Part shown: piece after piece, positions 25,985-35,394 of the stretch
How positions within the stretch are numbered: the stretch's first letter is position 1
Layout of the letters: each line of letters opens with the position of its first letter
Source: Streptomyces scabichelini
Lineage (GTDB): Bacteria > Actinomycetota > Actinomycetes > Streptomycetales > Streptomycetaceae
Length of the DNA: 64,000 nucleotides
Assembly (NCBI RefSeq): GCF_011045015.1
Contig: NZ_JAAKZY010000025.1
Location: 1 to 64,000 of the forward strand
Reading direction: 5' to 3'
Program-made: the position numbers and the translations under genes
Notes under the pieces: model-generated
The model's database searches: none
Told to the model about the DNA's origin: nothing
The model's input: only the letters and a program-made list of their open reading frames with translations

Positions 25985-27188
25985 GGTGGTTGCAACACCT
26001 GACCCTCGGGGTTGTCGCGATGACCAAGCCGCGTCGGAAGCCGAAGAAGCCCGGACCCGCGCCGTTGGCAGACAAGCGTGATCAATACCTTCGCCTCATG
26101 GCGCAGGGGATGAGCAACTCGGCCGCGTGCCGAGAGGTGGGAATCAACCGCAAGACCGGGAACCGCTGGAGGTACGGAAGGAAGGTCGTCGACCGGGCCC
26201 GCAACGTACGTGTCTACCTGCCGATCACCGAGGTACGGGAATCCGACCCGGTCTCCAAGCGGTTCTTGTCGGAGAACGAGCGGATCGTCATCGCCGACCT
26301 CCTCCGCGCCGGGCAGTCCCTGCGCACCATTGCCCGGGAACTCGCCCGGGCCCCAGCCACGATTAGCCGGGAGGTGCGCCGTAACCGCGACCCACGCACC
26401 GGCAAATACCACCCCTTCATCCAGCAGCCTGGACCGGCGTTGGAGCCCGGAGCAGATCTGCCAGTCCCTGCGCGCCGCCTTCCCGGACGAACCCGACCGT
26501 CACCTGGCGCACGAGACCATCTACCAGGCCGTCTACCTGCCGCATCGCGGCGGCCTGGAGCGCACGGCCGGCACTTTGCGCACCGGCCGTCCCGCGCGTC
26601 GACGTCGTAGGCGCGCTGCTCAGCGCGCCACTCGGTTCATCGACCCGGGAACGCTGATCAGCCACCGGCCAGCGGAAGTTGACGACCGCGCGGTCGCCGG
26701 GCACTGGGAAGGCGACCTCATCGTCGGCACGTCCAACCGCTCCGCGATCGGAACCTTGGTCGACCGCACTACCCGCTACGTCAAGCTTCTCCACCGCCCT
26801 GACAGCCACTCCGCCGAGAACGTCCGCGACGCGCTCCTGCACGCCTTCACCGACCTGCCCGCCGAGCTCGCCCACTCGCTGACCTGGGATCAGGGCAGCG
26901 AGATGAGCCGTCACGACGAGTTCACCCGCGCCGCCGGCATCCCCGTCTACTTCTGCGAACCCGCCGGCCCGTGCCAGCGCGGCTCGAACAAGAACACGAA
27001 CGGCCTGGTGCGCCAGTACTTCCCGAAGAGCACCGGCCTGTCCATCTTCAGCGCCGAGGACCTCACCTTCGTTGCCGCCGAACTCAACAGTCGCCCCCGC
27101 AGGACCCTCGGCTGGCAGACCCCCGCTGACCTCTTCGTTAAGCTTGTCGCAACACTGGAATGATCACTGTGTTGCGATGATCGCTGGA
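25985..27188 (+). mobile_element. IS30-family element, defective
   Basis: Approximate bounds from GCAACAC-containing ends: GGTTGCAACACCTGA at the left (about 25988) and the complement of CGCAACACAGTGA at the right (about 27166-27185). The ends match only partly. It carries one broken transposase gene. The right edge abuts a second, oppositely oriented IS30 fragment. Confidence 0.6.
26020..27163 (+). pseudogene. IS30-family transposase, frameshifted with internal deletion
   Basis: The first frame (26020 to about 26430) holds the N-terminal HTH region (RLMAQGMSNSAACREVGINR) and the second HTH (SENERIVIADLLRAGQSLR...TISREVRRN). It then passes, with loss of about 30 residues and a frame change near 26430, to LDRRWSPEQICQSLR and the DDE core (GHWEGDLIVG, TRYVKLLH, LTWDQGSEM, SNKNTNGLVRQYFPK). 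All catalytic residues are visible but the gene cannot make one polypeptide. Confidence 0.85.
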
Positions 27189-27224
27189 ATCCGCCCTCGG
27201 CCGCGACGGCGTCGAGTTCCTGGC

Positions 27225-27460
27225 GAGGTGAGTGACCGCTTCAGGTGGGCCGGCAAAGTAGTCACGGTCTCCGCCAGTGCGTCGCGGACCAGTTCGGTGC
27301 CACGACCGCCTGGCAGGTGCAGGAGCATCACGTAGCGGGTGGAACGTTCAACCAGCGTGCCGATGGCGGAGCCGCCTTGCTTGCCGATGATCAGTTCGCC
27401 TTCCCAGTGGCCGGGGATGGCCCGGTCGGCAACCTCGGCGGGACGGTCGCTGATCATGAC
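27225..27460 (-). pseudogene. Second IS30 transposase fragment
   Basis: Minus-strand frame with DRPAEVADRAIPGHWEGELIIGKQ, then SAIGTLVERSTRYVMLLHLPG and VRDALAETVTTLPAHLKRSLT: the first half of the IS30 catalytic domain only. It differs in sequence from the adjacent plus-strand copy, so it comes from a different IS30 element. Confidence 0.8.
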
Positions 27461-27464
27461 CATT

Positions 27465-27813
27465 TGAGGTCGTCGGTGGCGATGGACCATGCGAAGACGG
27501 GGACGGGGGCCTCCCAGCCGAGTCGGCGGACGTACCCGCTCGATGTCGTCCACAGCGTGGAGACCACCGCGCCCTGGTCGCGTAGGTGGCGCAGCCGTTC
27601 GGCGAGCATGTCGACGGAGAGCCGGGCGCCGCGCTCCTCAGGGGCCACGCACCCGGCGCTGAGCGGCGCGGAGGGCACGGCCTGCCCGCCGAAGTACTGC
27701 GGCACGAGGAGACCGATTCCGCCGGCGATGAGCTGCCCGTTCCGCACCCCGACGCACTCCGGCCGAGTGCTCCCGGCCGGAGCCCGCGCATTCGTCGCCG
27801 AGGTGACGGACAT
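27465..27813 (-). pseudogene. Eis-like GNAT acetyltransferase fragment
   Basis: A 116-codon open stretch reads as an acetyl-CoA-binding GNAT core: GGIGLLVPQYFGGQAVPSA, VAPEERGARLSVDMLAERL and WTTSSGYVRRLGWEAP. Relatives of the Eis type are about 400 residues; here the frame runs into the IS30 fragment at its 3' side and has only a short N-terminus. Probably a non-functional remnant. Confidence 0.6.
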
Positions 27814-27832
27814 CCGGGTGTGAACCCCGCCG

Positions 27833-27921
27833 GATTGTCGATGATTGTCGATGTAACGACAAAAACTGACCCCTGCCTATAGGCTCTGACAATCTGTCAC
27901 CGACTAGCCCATGGGGGTCTC
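27833..27921 (+). promoter_or_regulatory. Promoter/operator region of the haloperoxidase-like gene
   Basis: An AT-richer stretch with tandem GATTGTCGAT (27833-27842, 27843-27852), an overlapping inverted repeat TTGTCG-ATGTAA-CGACAA, a CCTATAGGCT -10-like element, and TGACA-ATC-TGTCA. Likely promoter and regulator sites for the gene starting at 27922. Confidence 0.5.
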
Positions 27922-29211
27922 GTGACACAACGCCCGCTCGCCGGATCATTCAGAGGGTTACGCCGTATCGCGGTCCTCACCGCACTCGCCCTGACCGTCC
28001 CGCTGACGGCCACCACCGCCGAGGCACACAGCGGCGTGGAGGCCGCCCCGGGCAATCCCGTCCTCGCCTGGAACATCCACGCCCAGACCGCCATCTACGA
28101 CACCGCCAAGCAGTCGCCCACCACCGGCAACCGCAGCTTCGCCATCGTGCAGGGCGCCGTGTACGACGCGGTCAACGCCGTCGCCGGCCGTCCGTACGAG
28201 CCCCTGGTCAGCGCGCCCCGCAGCCGCCCTGGGGACTCCACCGCCGCGGCGGTCGCCGCGGCCGCCCACGACACGCTGCTGTGGCTCTTCCCCGGGCAGG
28301 CCGAGTCGCTGAAAGCCCGGTACGACGAGGCGCTGGCCGCGATCCCCGACGGCCGCGCCGAGGACGGCGGGGTGGCCGTCGGCAGGGCCGCCGCCGCGGC
28401 GATGACCGAGAGCCGCCGTGACGACGGCTTCGATCCCACCGCGCCGTGGACCGTCGGCACCGAGCCGGGCGAATACCGGCTCACCCCGCCCGGCTACGTC
28501 AACGTCGGCGCCTGGGTGCCGAACCTGAAGCCGTTCGTCGTCCCCGACGCCGGCGCCTACCGGGTCAAGCCCCCGCCGGCCCTGACCGGCGCCGCTTGGG
28601 CCCGCGACCTGAACGAGGTCAAGAGCCTCGGCGCGGCCACCAGCACCGTCCGCACCGAGGACCAGACCGAGGCGGCGATCTGGTGGGACGACCCCCGGAT
28701 GGTTGAATGGTCGATCACCCGGCAACTCGCCGACGCGCACCGCCTCAACAGCCTGCGGACGGCCCGGCTGCTCGCCATGGTGTACGTGGCCTCCGCCGAC
28801 ACCCTGATCGCCTGCTACAAGGCCAAGGTGCACTGGAACTTCTGGCGCCCGGTGACGGCCATTCCGCTCGCCGGCACCGACGGCAACGCGGCCACCGATC
28901 CCGACCCGGACTGGACGCCGCTGCGGGTCACCGCCCCGTCGCCGGAGTACCCGTCGGGCCACGCCTGCTTCACCACGGCGGTCATGACGGCCCTGGGGTC
29001 GTTCTTCGGCCGAGACGACCTCACGTTCGCCGCGTACAGCCCCGCCTCCGGCACGACCCGCCACTACGGCAGCCTTCAGGCGGCGACAGCCGAACTCCTG
29101 GAGGCGCGAATCTGGGCCGGCGTGCATTACCGCTTCGCCTCCGAGCACGGGCACCGGCTCGGGCTGGCGGTCACCCGCGACGTCCTGAACCGCGCCTTCC
29201 AGCGGCGCTGA
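27922..29211 (+). CDS. Secreted vanadium-haloperoxidase/PAP2-like enzyme
   Basis: A 429-residue protein with an N-terminal signal peptide (RRIAVLTALALTVPLTATTAEA). The C-terminal half carries the vanadate/phosphate-site signature of the PAP2/haloperoxidase superfamily: KVHWNFWRPVTAI, PEYPSGHACFTTAV and GVHYRFASEHGHRLG. It would act outside the cytoplasm as a phosphatase or halide-oxidising enzyme; sequence alone does not separate these. GTG start with its own promoter region; no partner genes. Confidence 0.85.
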   Translation: MTQRPLAGSFRGLRRIAVLTALALTVPLTATTAEAHSGVEAAPGNPVLAWNIHAQTAIYDTAKQSPTTGNRSFAIVQGAVYDAVNAVAGRPYEPLVSAPRSRPGDSTAAAVAAAAHDTLLWLFPGQAESLKARYDEALAAIPDGRAEDGGVAVGRAAAAAMTESRRDDGFDPTAPWTVGTEPGEYRLTPPGYVNVGAWVPNLKPFVVPDAGAYRVKPPPALTGAAWARDLNEVKSLGAATSTVRTEDQTEAAIWWDDPRMVEWSITRQLADAHRLNSLRTARLLAMVYVASADTLIACYKAKVHWNFWRPVTAIPLAGTDGNAATDPDPDWTPLRVTAPSPEYPSGHACFTTAVMTALGSFFGRDDLTFAAYSPASGTTRHYGSLQAATAELLEARIWAGVHYRFASEHGHRLGLAVTRDVLNRAFQRR

Positions 29212-29599
29212 CGCGGCCGTCCCTTCCACCAACGCCGGGAGGACAGCTCGGGACAGCACCGACACCGGCGCCCTGGCCCGTCGCCTCGAAGCCGACAGAT
29301 ACCGCTTACGGCCGGTCCGTCGCCGTATCCGGTCATGCAGCCTGGTTGTTGCGGGCAGGGTGCGACACTGAGCATCCAACGGAGTTCCTCGCGCGACAGA
29401 AGGATCTTGGTCGATCTCCTGTCTATGGGGAACTCCGTTGTCCCGTGGGGCTTTCGCCGGACAGCCACCCAAATCGGGGCAGAGTTCACAGAGCTAGAGC
29501 CTTTACAGACTCGCTCCCCAACCCCCGCCACCTGCGGTTACACGCTAAGACGGTGTCCTACGTGGTGAGGCGGGCGTTGACCCGGTATGGGGCGGGGAA
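29212..29599. other. Gap with inverted repeat
   Basis: No gene. CAACGGAGTTCC (29377-29388) and GGAACTCCGTTG (29429-29440) form a 12-bp inverted repeat with a 40-base loop, possibly an IS end structure. The remainder is the 5' flank of the IS5 remnant. Confidence 0.5.
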
Positions 29600-29972
29600 C
29601 GTGGAGTTGGATCGTGCCGGACGGGCTGTGGGACATCGCGAAGCCGCTGATCCCGGAGCAACGAACACGGCCGCAGGGCGGCGGAAACAGCCAACACCCC
29701 TGATGAGACGCTGTTCGCGGCCATCATCTACGTGTTGGCCAGCGGCTGTGCCTGGCGGGCGCTGCCGCCCTGCTTCAGCGTCTCGAAGTCCACTGCACAC
29801 CGGCGATTCCTCATCTGGTCCAGAGCTGGCGTCTGGGGCCGTCTGCATGAAGCCGTGCTGCACCGGCTCGACGACGCCGGCCTCATCGACGTCACCCGCG
29901 TCGTCCTCGACACCGCCCACGTCAGGGCTAAAAAAGGGGGCGAACACACAGGTCCGAGCCCCGTGGACCGAG
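29600..29972 (+). pseudogene. IS5-family transposase N-terminal remnant
   Basis: VPDGLWDIAKPLIPEQRTRPQGGG in one frame, then after a one-base shift ETLFAAIIYVLASGCAWRALP, KSTAHRRFLIWSRAGVW and VVLDTAHVRAKKGGEHTGPS. This is the DUF4096 domain and first catalytic Asp; the rest is cut off at about 29972, just before repeat copy R1. Confidence 0.8.
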
Positions 29973-29996
29973 GCGCAGCGGCCGGATGGCCGCCCG

Positions 29997-30120
29997 AACC
30001 GCTCGGAATGGGATCGCACCCCCGAGCTACCAGGAGGCCCTGCCTTCATGCGCGTACCGCCGGAAGATCACCCGACCAGGAACCCCGTTCGATCCACACG
30101 TTCCAAGATCGGTCGAGATA
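29997..30120. repeat. Dispersed repeat, copy R1
   Basis: A 124-bp sequence starting AACCGCTCGGAATGGGATCG and ending near GGTCGAGATA. It recurs at 31395-31518 (full length, about 10 differences) and 32085-32160 (the last 76 bp). All three copies have the same orientation and follow or separate small orphan genes. It is not obviously coding. Confidence 0.8.
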
Positions 30121-30149
30121 CAGCCTCTCAGTCCGGCGCATCAGCTCAC

Positions 30150-30480
30150 AGGGGGAAGACCGCGAGACATGATGAGCTTGCTGGTCAGCTCCACCGTGGC
30201 CAGGTACCACCAGAAGATCCAGTCGAGGAACGCTGCGTCGTAGTCGCCGCGTTGGTCGGCCCGACGGTGACGCAGGTCGAAGCGGTTGGGCGATCTCGAA
30301 CAGCGCACCCTCGTCGTTTCCGAGGTGTTCCTTGATCAGGGCTCGGCGCTCTTCCAGCACACGGGCGAGGTTGAAGATCGCCGACCTCTTGCTCTCAGAA
30401 GACGCATCACGCCCTCGGAAGAGTGCGATGGCGTGGCGAACGCCAGCGGTGATGTCGGGCGAGCTGTCGTGGAGGGCTAG
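30150..30480 (-). pseudogene. Truncated conserved hypothetical protein (frameshifted)
   Basis: Minus-strand frame reads GVRHAIALFRGRDASSESKR, FNLARVLEERRALIKEHLG and GALFEIA, then with one extra C near 30285 passes to RFDLRHRRADQRGDYDAAFL and DWIFWWYLATVELTSKL. It is a helical C-terminal piece of a longer protein whose N-terminus is missing, since the next gene ends at 30477. Function unknown. Confidence 0.6.
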
Positions 30481-31127
30481 TAGGAGTCGTAGTCGATGAA
30501 GGCGAGGCAGACAACGGTTCCGTCCGGCTCCACCGCTTCGTAGCCGCCCCTTTCCTCCCCCTCTACGGGAAAGAACAGGGCGTTGCCTCCGCGGTCCGGA
30601 TCGGTGACGATTTCGGCATAGTTGGCTTGGCGACCTTCACGGTCGCCAGCCGCGATGATGGACTTGGCGTTGCGGAGATGGACCTCGGCGCCTTCCTCAC
30701 CGGCCCGCTTCGGGTCGAACGGGTTGCTGCACAAGACGGCATATCCTTCCAGCGGGGCCGGTTCGTAGCCGTCATATCCGTCGCCCCAGTCGGCCGCCCT
30801 GATACGGGCGGCGTCTGCCAGCGGCACGACAACGATGTTGGCCCGGGCCACCGGAGGCTTGTCGTCCTCCCGGCACCAGTAGAAGCCCGCGTACACCGGA
30901 GCCTTGCTCAGTCCTGTGGGCAGATCCTCGTGAGAATAGCCGCCGCTACCCATCCCGAACCCGGTGACCGTCTCCTCCAGCGCCAACTCGCCTACGTAGG
31001 CGAACCATTCTGGCCTGGGCGTGCACCTTTCGCGATAGCGGTTGATGTGATCCACCCATTGCCGTAACAAGGCTTCAACGGTGTCTGCGGTGCCCACGAG
31101 GTCGTCTGGATCCTTAGCTGAGATCAT
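30477..31127 (-). CDS. Hypothetical protein, possible immunity-type
   Basis: A 216-residue soluble acidic protein (DDLVGTADTVEALLRQWV, GFGMGSGGYSHEDLPTG, ADWGDGYDGYEPAPLEGY). No catalytic motif seen. Its small size, acidity, lack of partner and position among repeats and other small orphan genes resemble stand-alone immunity proteins of polymorphic toxin systems, but I do not recognise a named family. Confidence 0.65.
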   Translation of the reverse strand: MISAKDPDDLVGTADTVEALLRQWVDHINRYRERCTPRPEWFAYVGELALEETVTGFGMGSGGYSHEDLPTGLSKAPVYAGFYWCREDDKPPVARANIVVVPLADAARIRAADWGDGYDGYEPAPLEGYAVLCSNPFDPKRAGEEGAEVHLRNAKSIIAAGDREGRQANYAEIVTDPDRGGNALFFPVEGEERGGYEAVEPDGTVVCLAFIDYDSY

Positions 31128-31394
31128 GCCGCGGACTATGACACAGGGGTCTGACAGTCACGCCCCCTCCCCCTTCGCTACGCGGCTGCGCACTCAAGTC
31201 GCCGCTACCGCCGACGACTTGCCACGGCCGCACAGCCACCCACTCCCGTCAGTCATGTCCGACGGATACCGGCGCACCCGGTCCGGATGATCAGCCGCGT
31301 TGCCGTACACGTGCGCGAGGCAATCGCACGACAGGGCGGGCGAGTTGAACTCGACGGCTCGGACGCGTACACCAACGACAACAGGGCCTCCGGG

Positions 31395-31518
31395 AACCGC
31401 TCGGAATGGGATCGCACTCCCGAGCTACCAGGAGGCCCTTCCTTCATGCGCGTACCGCCGGAAGATCAGCCGTCCAGGAACTCCGTTCGATTCACACGTT
31501 CCAAGGTCGGTTGAGATG
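31395..31518. repeat. Dispersed repeat, copy R2
   Basis: Second full-length copy of the 124-bp repeat (starts AACCGCTCGGAATGGGATCG). It lies between the two hypothetical genes, which end (31526) or begin (31127) on either side. The 5' flank 31287-31394 is open on the plus strand but unassigned. Confidence 0.8.
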
Positions 31519-31525
31519 CGGATTT

Positions 31526-31969
31526 TCAGTCAGCACTAGGCCAAATCTGAACAACCCAGACCTCAAGGGGATCGTCGTGCGGCCCTACAGGAGGGAAGGG
31601 ATCGAGTGCCAGCGAAGCCTCAACATGATCTCGCCCTCGGCAGAGCAAACGCAGGTGATAGTGCCCCGGCCGCAGCGCGATCTCCCCGTAGCAGACGCCA
31701 CCCAAGTCGACCACCGCGAGGCGATCTTCCATCGGAGAACGGAAAGCCCGTTCATACTCCCAAGAGCCTGATGGCTGAGGAGCGGGCCCGTCCCACACCT
31801 CCAAACGCACCAGAGGGTAGAAATCGTTGTCGCTGGAGGTAAGGCTCCAGCCTTCCCCGGGGATCTGAACAATGTCGTCCTCCGCCGGTGCTTGTTCGAA
31901 GAGGATGGGGCCGATCTGGATGGTCCTGTAGTACACGCGCGGGCGGACATCAACAGCGTTGATCAGCAT
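31526..31969 (-). CDS. Hypothetical beta-rich protein
   Basis: A 147-residue protein (MLINAVDVRPRVYYRTIQIG, GEGWSLTSSDNDFYPLVRLEVWDG, DLGGVCYGEIALRPGHYHLRLLC) with a strongly alternating beta pattern. Nothing identifies a function. It is bounded by repeat copies R2 and R3, like the gene at 30477. Start at 31969 or 31975. Confidence 0.6.
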   Translation of the reverse strand: MLINAVDVRPRVYYRTIQIGPILFEQAPAEDDIVQIPGEGWSLTSSDNDFYPLVRLEVWDGPAPQPSGSWEYERAFRSPMEDRLAVVDLGGVCYGEIALRPGHYHLRLLCRGRDHVEASLALDPFPPVGPHDDPLEVWVVQIWPSAD

Positions 31970-32084
31970 GGGCACTTACTCTCCTCACCATCGAGCGAGC
32001 AGGGCCCGTCAGGCTAGCCCCGACTTGAACTCAAAGCCCCCTCAACTCACCTCGCAACGACCACGAACGAGCACTCACCCCTGG

Positions 32085-32160
32085 CTTCACGCGCGTACCG
32101 CCGGAAGATCACCGTCCAGGAACTCCGTTCGATCCACACGTTCCAAGATCGGTTGAGATA
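32085..32160. repeat. Dispersed repeat, partial copy R3
   Basis: The 3' 76 bp of the repeat (from CTTCACGCGCGTACCGCC to GGTTGAGATA), immediately followed by the left inverted end of the IS5 element. The bases following R1 and R2 (CAGCCTCTCAGT, CGGATTTTCAGT) resemble the start of that IS end. Confidence 0.75.
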
Positions 32161-32162
32161 CG

Positions 32163-33275
32163 GCTTCTTACTGAGCGTTTGGTCCGGTGATTCGTGTTTG
32201 GTACCGGGTCAGGTTCCGCGCCAGTTCAGGGTGGCTTCGCCGGTGAGTCTGCGGGCCATGAGGTCGATCATCGCGAGGTGGATCATGGCTTCGGAGCGGT
32301 GCGGGTGCCTCTCGTAGTCGCGGGCGAGGCGTCGGTGGTGCATGAGCCGGCCGATGCTGCGCTCGATGGTCCACCGTCTCGGGATGATCGTGAACCCGCG
32401 GGCGCCGCCCGGGCGTTGGACGGGGTGGACGTCGATGCCGAGGCGGGCGCCGTGGTCGATGGCGGTGGTGCGGTAGCCCGCGTCCACCCAGGCCTTCGTC
32501 CCAGGCCTTCGTGATATGCGGGTGGGCGGCGGCGATGCGGGACAGCAGGGTCACGCCGGCTGCGGTGTCGAAGACGCCGGCGGCGGCGACCGGCACGGTC
32601 AGCAGCAGGCCGAGGGTGTCGCAGCCGAGGTGGCGCTTGCGTCCGATGATCCGTTTCCCGGCGTCCGTGCCCTGATGCGTGAGGTGGACATGGGCGGAGG
32701 TCTTGATGCTCTGGGAGTCCAGCACGCAGGCCGACGGCTCCGGGCCTGGGCCCTCGGCTTCGCGGACCAGGCGCCGCAGCAGGCCGGTGAGCTGCTCGAA
32801 CACGCCGTCCTGCTGCCACTTGGCGAAGTACCCGTACACCGTGGCTCAGGGGGCGAAGTCGTGCGGCAGGTAGCGCCAGGGGATGCCGGTGCGGTCCACG
32901 TACAGGATGGCGTTCATGATCTGGCGCAGGTCGTGTTCGGGCGGTCGGCCGATGGCCGGCGCCCGGGCGCGGCGCTGGTTCCGCCAGGCTGTCAGGACGG
33001 GTTCGATCAGCGCCCAGCGCGCGTCCGGCAGGTCGCTGGGACAGGGGCTGTGCGGGGTCATGTTTGCGAGATAGCCGACCGCCGTCGGTCCCGCCAGTGG
33101 TCAAAAGGCGGCGCTCGGGGGTGTGTTGGGAGCAGACAGGAGCAGCCGGAACGAAACGACCCCCAGGCGTCGCGGACGCGTCGACTGTCCCATCAAGCAC
33201 AGCGGCCCCGGCGTTGCAGGACCCTGGAAACGACACCGACTCGACCGAGACAGGACCAAACGCTCAGTAAGAAGC
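32163..33275 (-). mobile_element. IS5-family insertion sequence with perfect ends
   Basis: A 1113-bp element bounded by perfect 23-bp inverted repeats (32163-32185 and 33253-33275; GCTTCTTACTGAGCG... and its complement). It carries one transposase gene on the minus strand and about 190 bp of non-coding sequence between the gene start and the right end. No convincing target-site duplication was seen. Confidence 0.85.
32209..33061 (-). pseudogene. IS5-family transposase with stop codon and 13-bp duplication
   Basis: From ATG 33061 the frame gives the N-terminal domain (LPDARWALIEPVLTAWR, RTGIPWRYLPHDFAP), then a TGA at 32846-32848 where relatives have Trp. It resumes VYGYFAKWQQDGVFEQL...CVLDSQSIKTSAHV, reaches AHPHITKAW, and is thrown out of frame by a tandem 13-bp duplication (CCCAGGCCTTCGT at 32487 and 32500). 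A third frame finishes DAGYRTTAIDHGARLG and RRWTIERSIGRLMHHRRLA. Two independent lesions. Confidence 0.88.
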
Positions 33276-33441
33276 TGTGTCACATCCCCATTCCGCACGT
33301 CACAGCGTCATGGAGAGCGGTAGTGACTCTGCTTGCCGTTCGGCTCGCCGTCGATGGACAGCCGAACGGCAACGGAAGCTTCAGGCAGCCTGGCGGTTGC
33401 CATGTCCCGCCAGGCCCTCAGCCTGATGAGCCCTACTCCAG

Positions 33442-33750
33442 TTAAATCTGAACGTTGGCGCAGTTTCGGTAGCTGTTCCCCACTTCGTCGTCGAAGACGA
33501 AGACAGGGATGTCGGCTTCGGTCTCGGCCTCGATGACAGCACCAACCTCGGCTCCCTGATCGTCCACATCGGCAGTGACGTCGACATCCGCATCGGAGCC
33601 GGCCGCGCTGCCGCTGACGTCGACATCCGCATCCGGATCAGCCGTGCTGCCGCACGGCCCGTCAGCGAAGGCTCCGGGGGCTGCGCCTAGGACCAGCACG
33701 GCGGCAGCCGTTGCAGAGATAACAGCGGCGAGGGCACGGCGAGGATGCAT
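33442..33750 (-). CDS. Small secreted acidic protein with Asp/Val repeats
   Basis: A 102-residue protein: Sec signal peptide (MHPRRALAAVISATAAAVLV, cleavage near GAFADG), then a very acidic stretch with repeated DADVDV/DVDVTADVDD, and a C-terminal VFVFDDEVGNSYRNCANVQI. It contains one Cys near each end of the mature part, possibly a disulfide. GGAGGTCTC just before ATG 33750 is a strong ribosome site. Function unknown; such acidity could bind divalent cations. Confidence 0.7.
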   Translation of the reverse strand: MHPRRALAAVISATAAAVLVLGAAPGAFADGPCGSTADPDADVDVSGSAAGSDADVDVTADVDDQGAEVGAVIEAETEADIPVFVFDDEVGNSYRNCANVQI

Positions 33751-33985
33751 GAGACCTCCAGGTGAGACGCTGATGCCTTCACTGGAAGCATCCGCCTGAC
33801 TGCTCATCAACCCATGCGCAGATGTGATGAATCCATCATCTCGGATGAGACATCGCACTTGTGTGCTTGCCTCTGTCGCTCTTGACATGCCGGGATCAGA
33901 CACGCTTCTCAGCTTGTTCTTTATGGTCTGACCTCGAACGATGTCCCGAACGTGATCGCTCGTACGAGGATTCCGGGGACGTGGA

Positions 33986-34047
33986 CACGGCCTTCGTCTG
34001 ATCCTGTGCTCCGACCAAAGAGGCACTTGACCAGTACGAAGGCCGTG
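33986..34047. repeat. Leader inverted repeat of the transposase gene
   Basis: CACGGCCTTCGT (33986-33997) and ACGAAGGCCGTG (34036-34047) form a 12-bp stem over a 38-base loop, ending 14 bases before the GTG start of the transposase. Probably part of the IS left end. Confidence 0.55.
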
Positions 34048-34061
34048 GGGGGAATGAGTCT

Positions 34062-35386
34062 GTGCTGCAACCCGATGTCCGGCGGGAGGCGTTCGCAGTG
34101 GCGTCACGCTTCCGGGGCGACTTCTTCGACTCCCTGCCCGTGCGCGGGGACACGCTGTTCGAGCTGACCGACGCGCTGCTGTGCGCGGACGGTCCGGTGG
34201 CCACGCCGGTCGATCTGACGCTGACGGCCGAGCATCGGCGTGGGCACGGCGCGATGTACGACGCGCTGAACCGCGGGGACGTCGATGTGCCGCGGCTGCG
34301 GCAGGTGCTGGCCGGGCTGCCGCAGCCCGTGGCCGCCGACGGGCGTCTGGTCCTGGCCGTCGACGTCATCCACTGGCTCCGGCCCGGCGCGCCGACCAGT
34401 GCGGACCGCTTGTTCTGTCATGCCTACGGCCGCAGCGGGCGCTCGTCGGACCAGTTCGTGCCCGGCTGGCCCTACTCGTTCGTTGCCGCGCTGGAGTCGG
34501 GCCGGACTTCGTGGTGCCAGATCCTGGACGCGCTGCGGCTGGGACCGGCCGACGACGTTGCCGAGGTCACCGCGTCCCAGGCCCGCCAGGTGGTCACCGA
34601 CCTCATCAATGTGGGCGCTGGAAGGCAGGTGACCGTGACATCCTGATCGTCTTCGACGCCGGCTACGACGCTCCGCGCATGGCCTACCTCCTCGACGGTC
34701 TGCCGGTGGAGGTCCTGGGGCGTATGCGCACGGACCGCGTCATGCGCAAGCCCGTCCCGGTGCCGTGGATCTCGCCGCCGCAGGGCGGACGTCCGCCGAA
34801 ACACGGCAAGGAGTTCCGCTTCGCCAAGCCCGCAACCTGGGGCGAGCCCGATGCCGCGACTGTCCAGGCCACCGACCGCTACGGGACCGCTCGCGTGATG
34901 GCCTGGGACCGCGTCCACCCGAGGCTGACTACCCGCTCCGCGTGGATCGACCACACCGGCGAACTCCCCGTCATCGAGGGGACACTGATCCGCCTGGAGG
35001 TCGACCGTCTGCCCGGTGGCCACGATCCGCTCCCGGTCTGGCTGTGGTCGTCGGCCACGGGGATGACCGGCGAGGACGTCGACCTGCGCTGGCAGGTATT
35101 CTTGCGCAGATTCGATCTTGAACACACCTTCAGAATGATCAAGCAGATCCTCGGCTGGACCCGTCCGAAGCTCCGTACACCCGAGGCGGCGGACCGGTGG
35201 ACCTGGCTGATCGTCGCCGCCCACACTCAACTCCGCCTCGCCCGCCCGCTGGCCGCCGACCTCCGGCGCCCCTGGGAGAGGCCGACCGAGCCCGGTCGGC
35301 TCACCCCTGCCCGCGTCCGCCGCGGGTTCAGGAACCTCCGCCCACCTCTCGTCTGCCCGGCCCGTGCGCCACGGCATTGGGCCTAG
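34062..35386 (+). pseudogene. IS701/NF041680-like transposase, frameshifted
   Basis: First frame from GTG 34062: RGDFFDSLPVRGDTLFELTD, HRRGHGAMYDALNRGDVDV, GRLVLAVDVIHWLRPGA, to VVTDLINVG. Near 34615 a one-base shift moves to WKAGDRDILIVFDAGYDAPR, VLGRMRTDRVMRKPVP, and LRWQVFLRRFDLEHTFRMIK. This is the DDE transposase group seen as IS701-like in Streptomyces. The C-terminal tail looks altered after 35340. Inactive as written. Confidence 0.75.
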
Positions 35387-35394
35387 GCCGTGTT

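Noticed and set aside
27958..29472. 504-codon minus-strand frame opposite the haloperoxidase-like gene
   Set aside because: Shadow frame; the plus-strand gene has a signal peptide and complete active-site motifs.
29997..32160. CRISPR-like array from the three repeats
   Set aside because: Repeat units are 76-124 bp, diverged, spaced by about 570-1270 bp and contain genes between them; no short regular repeats or cas genes anywhere in the window.
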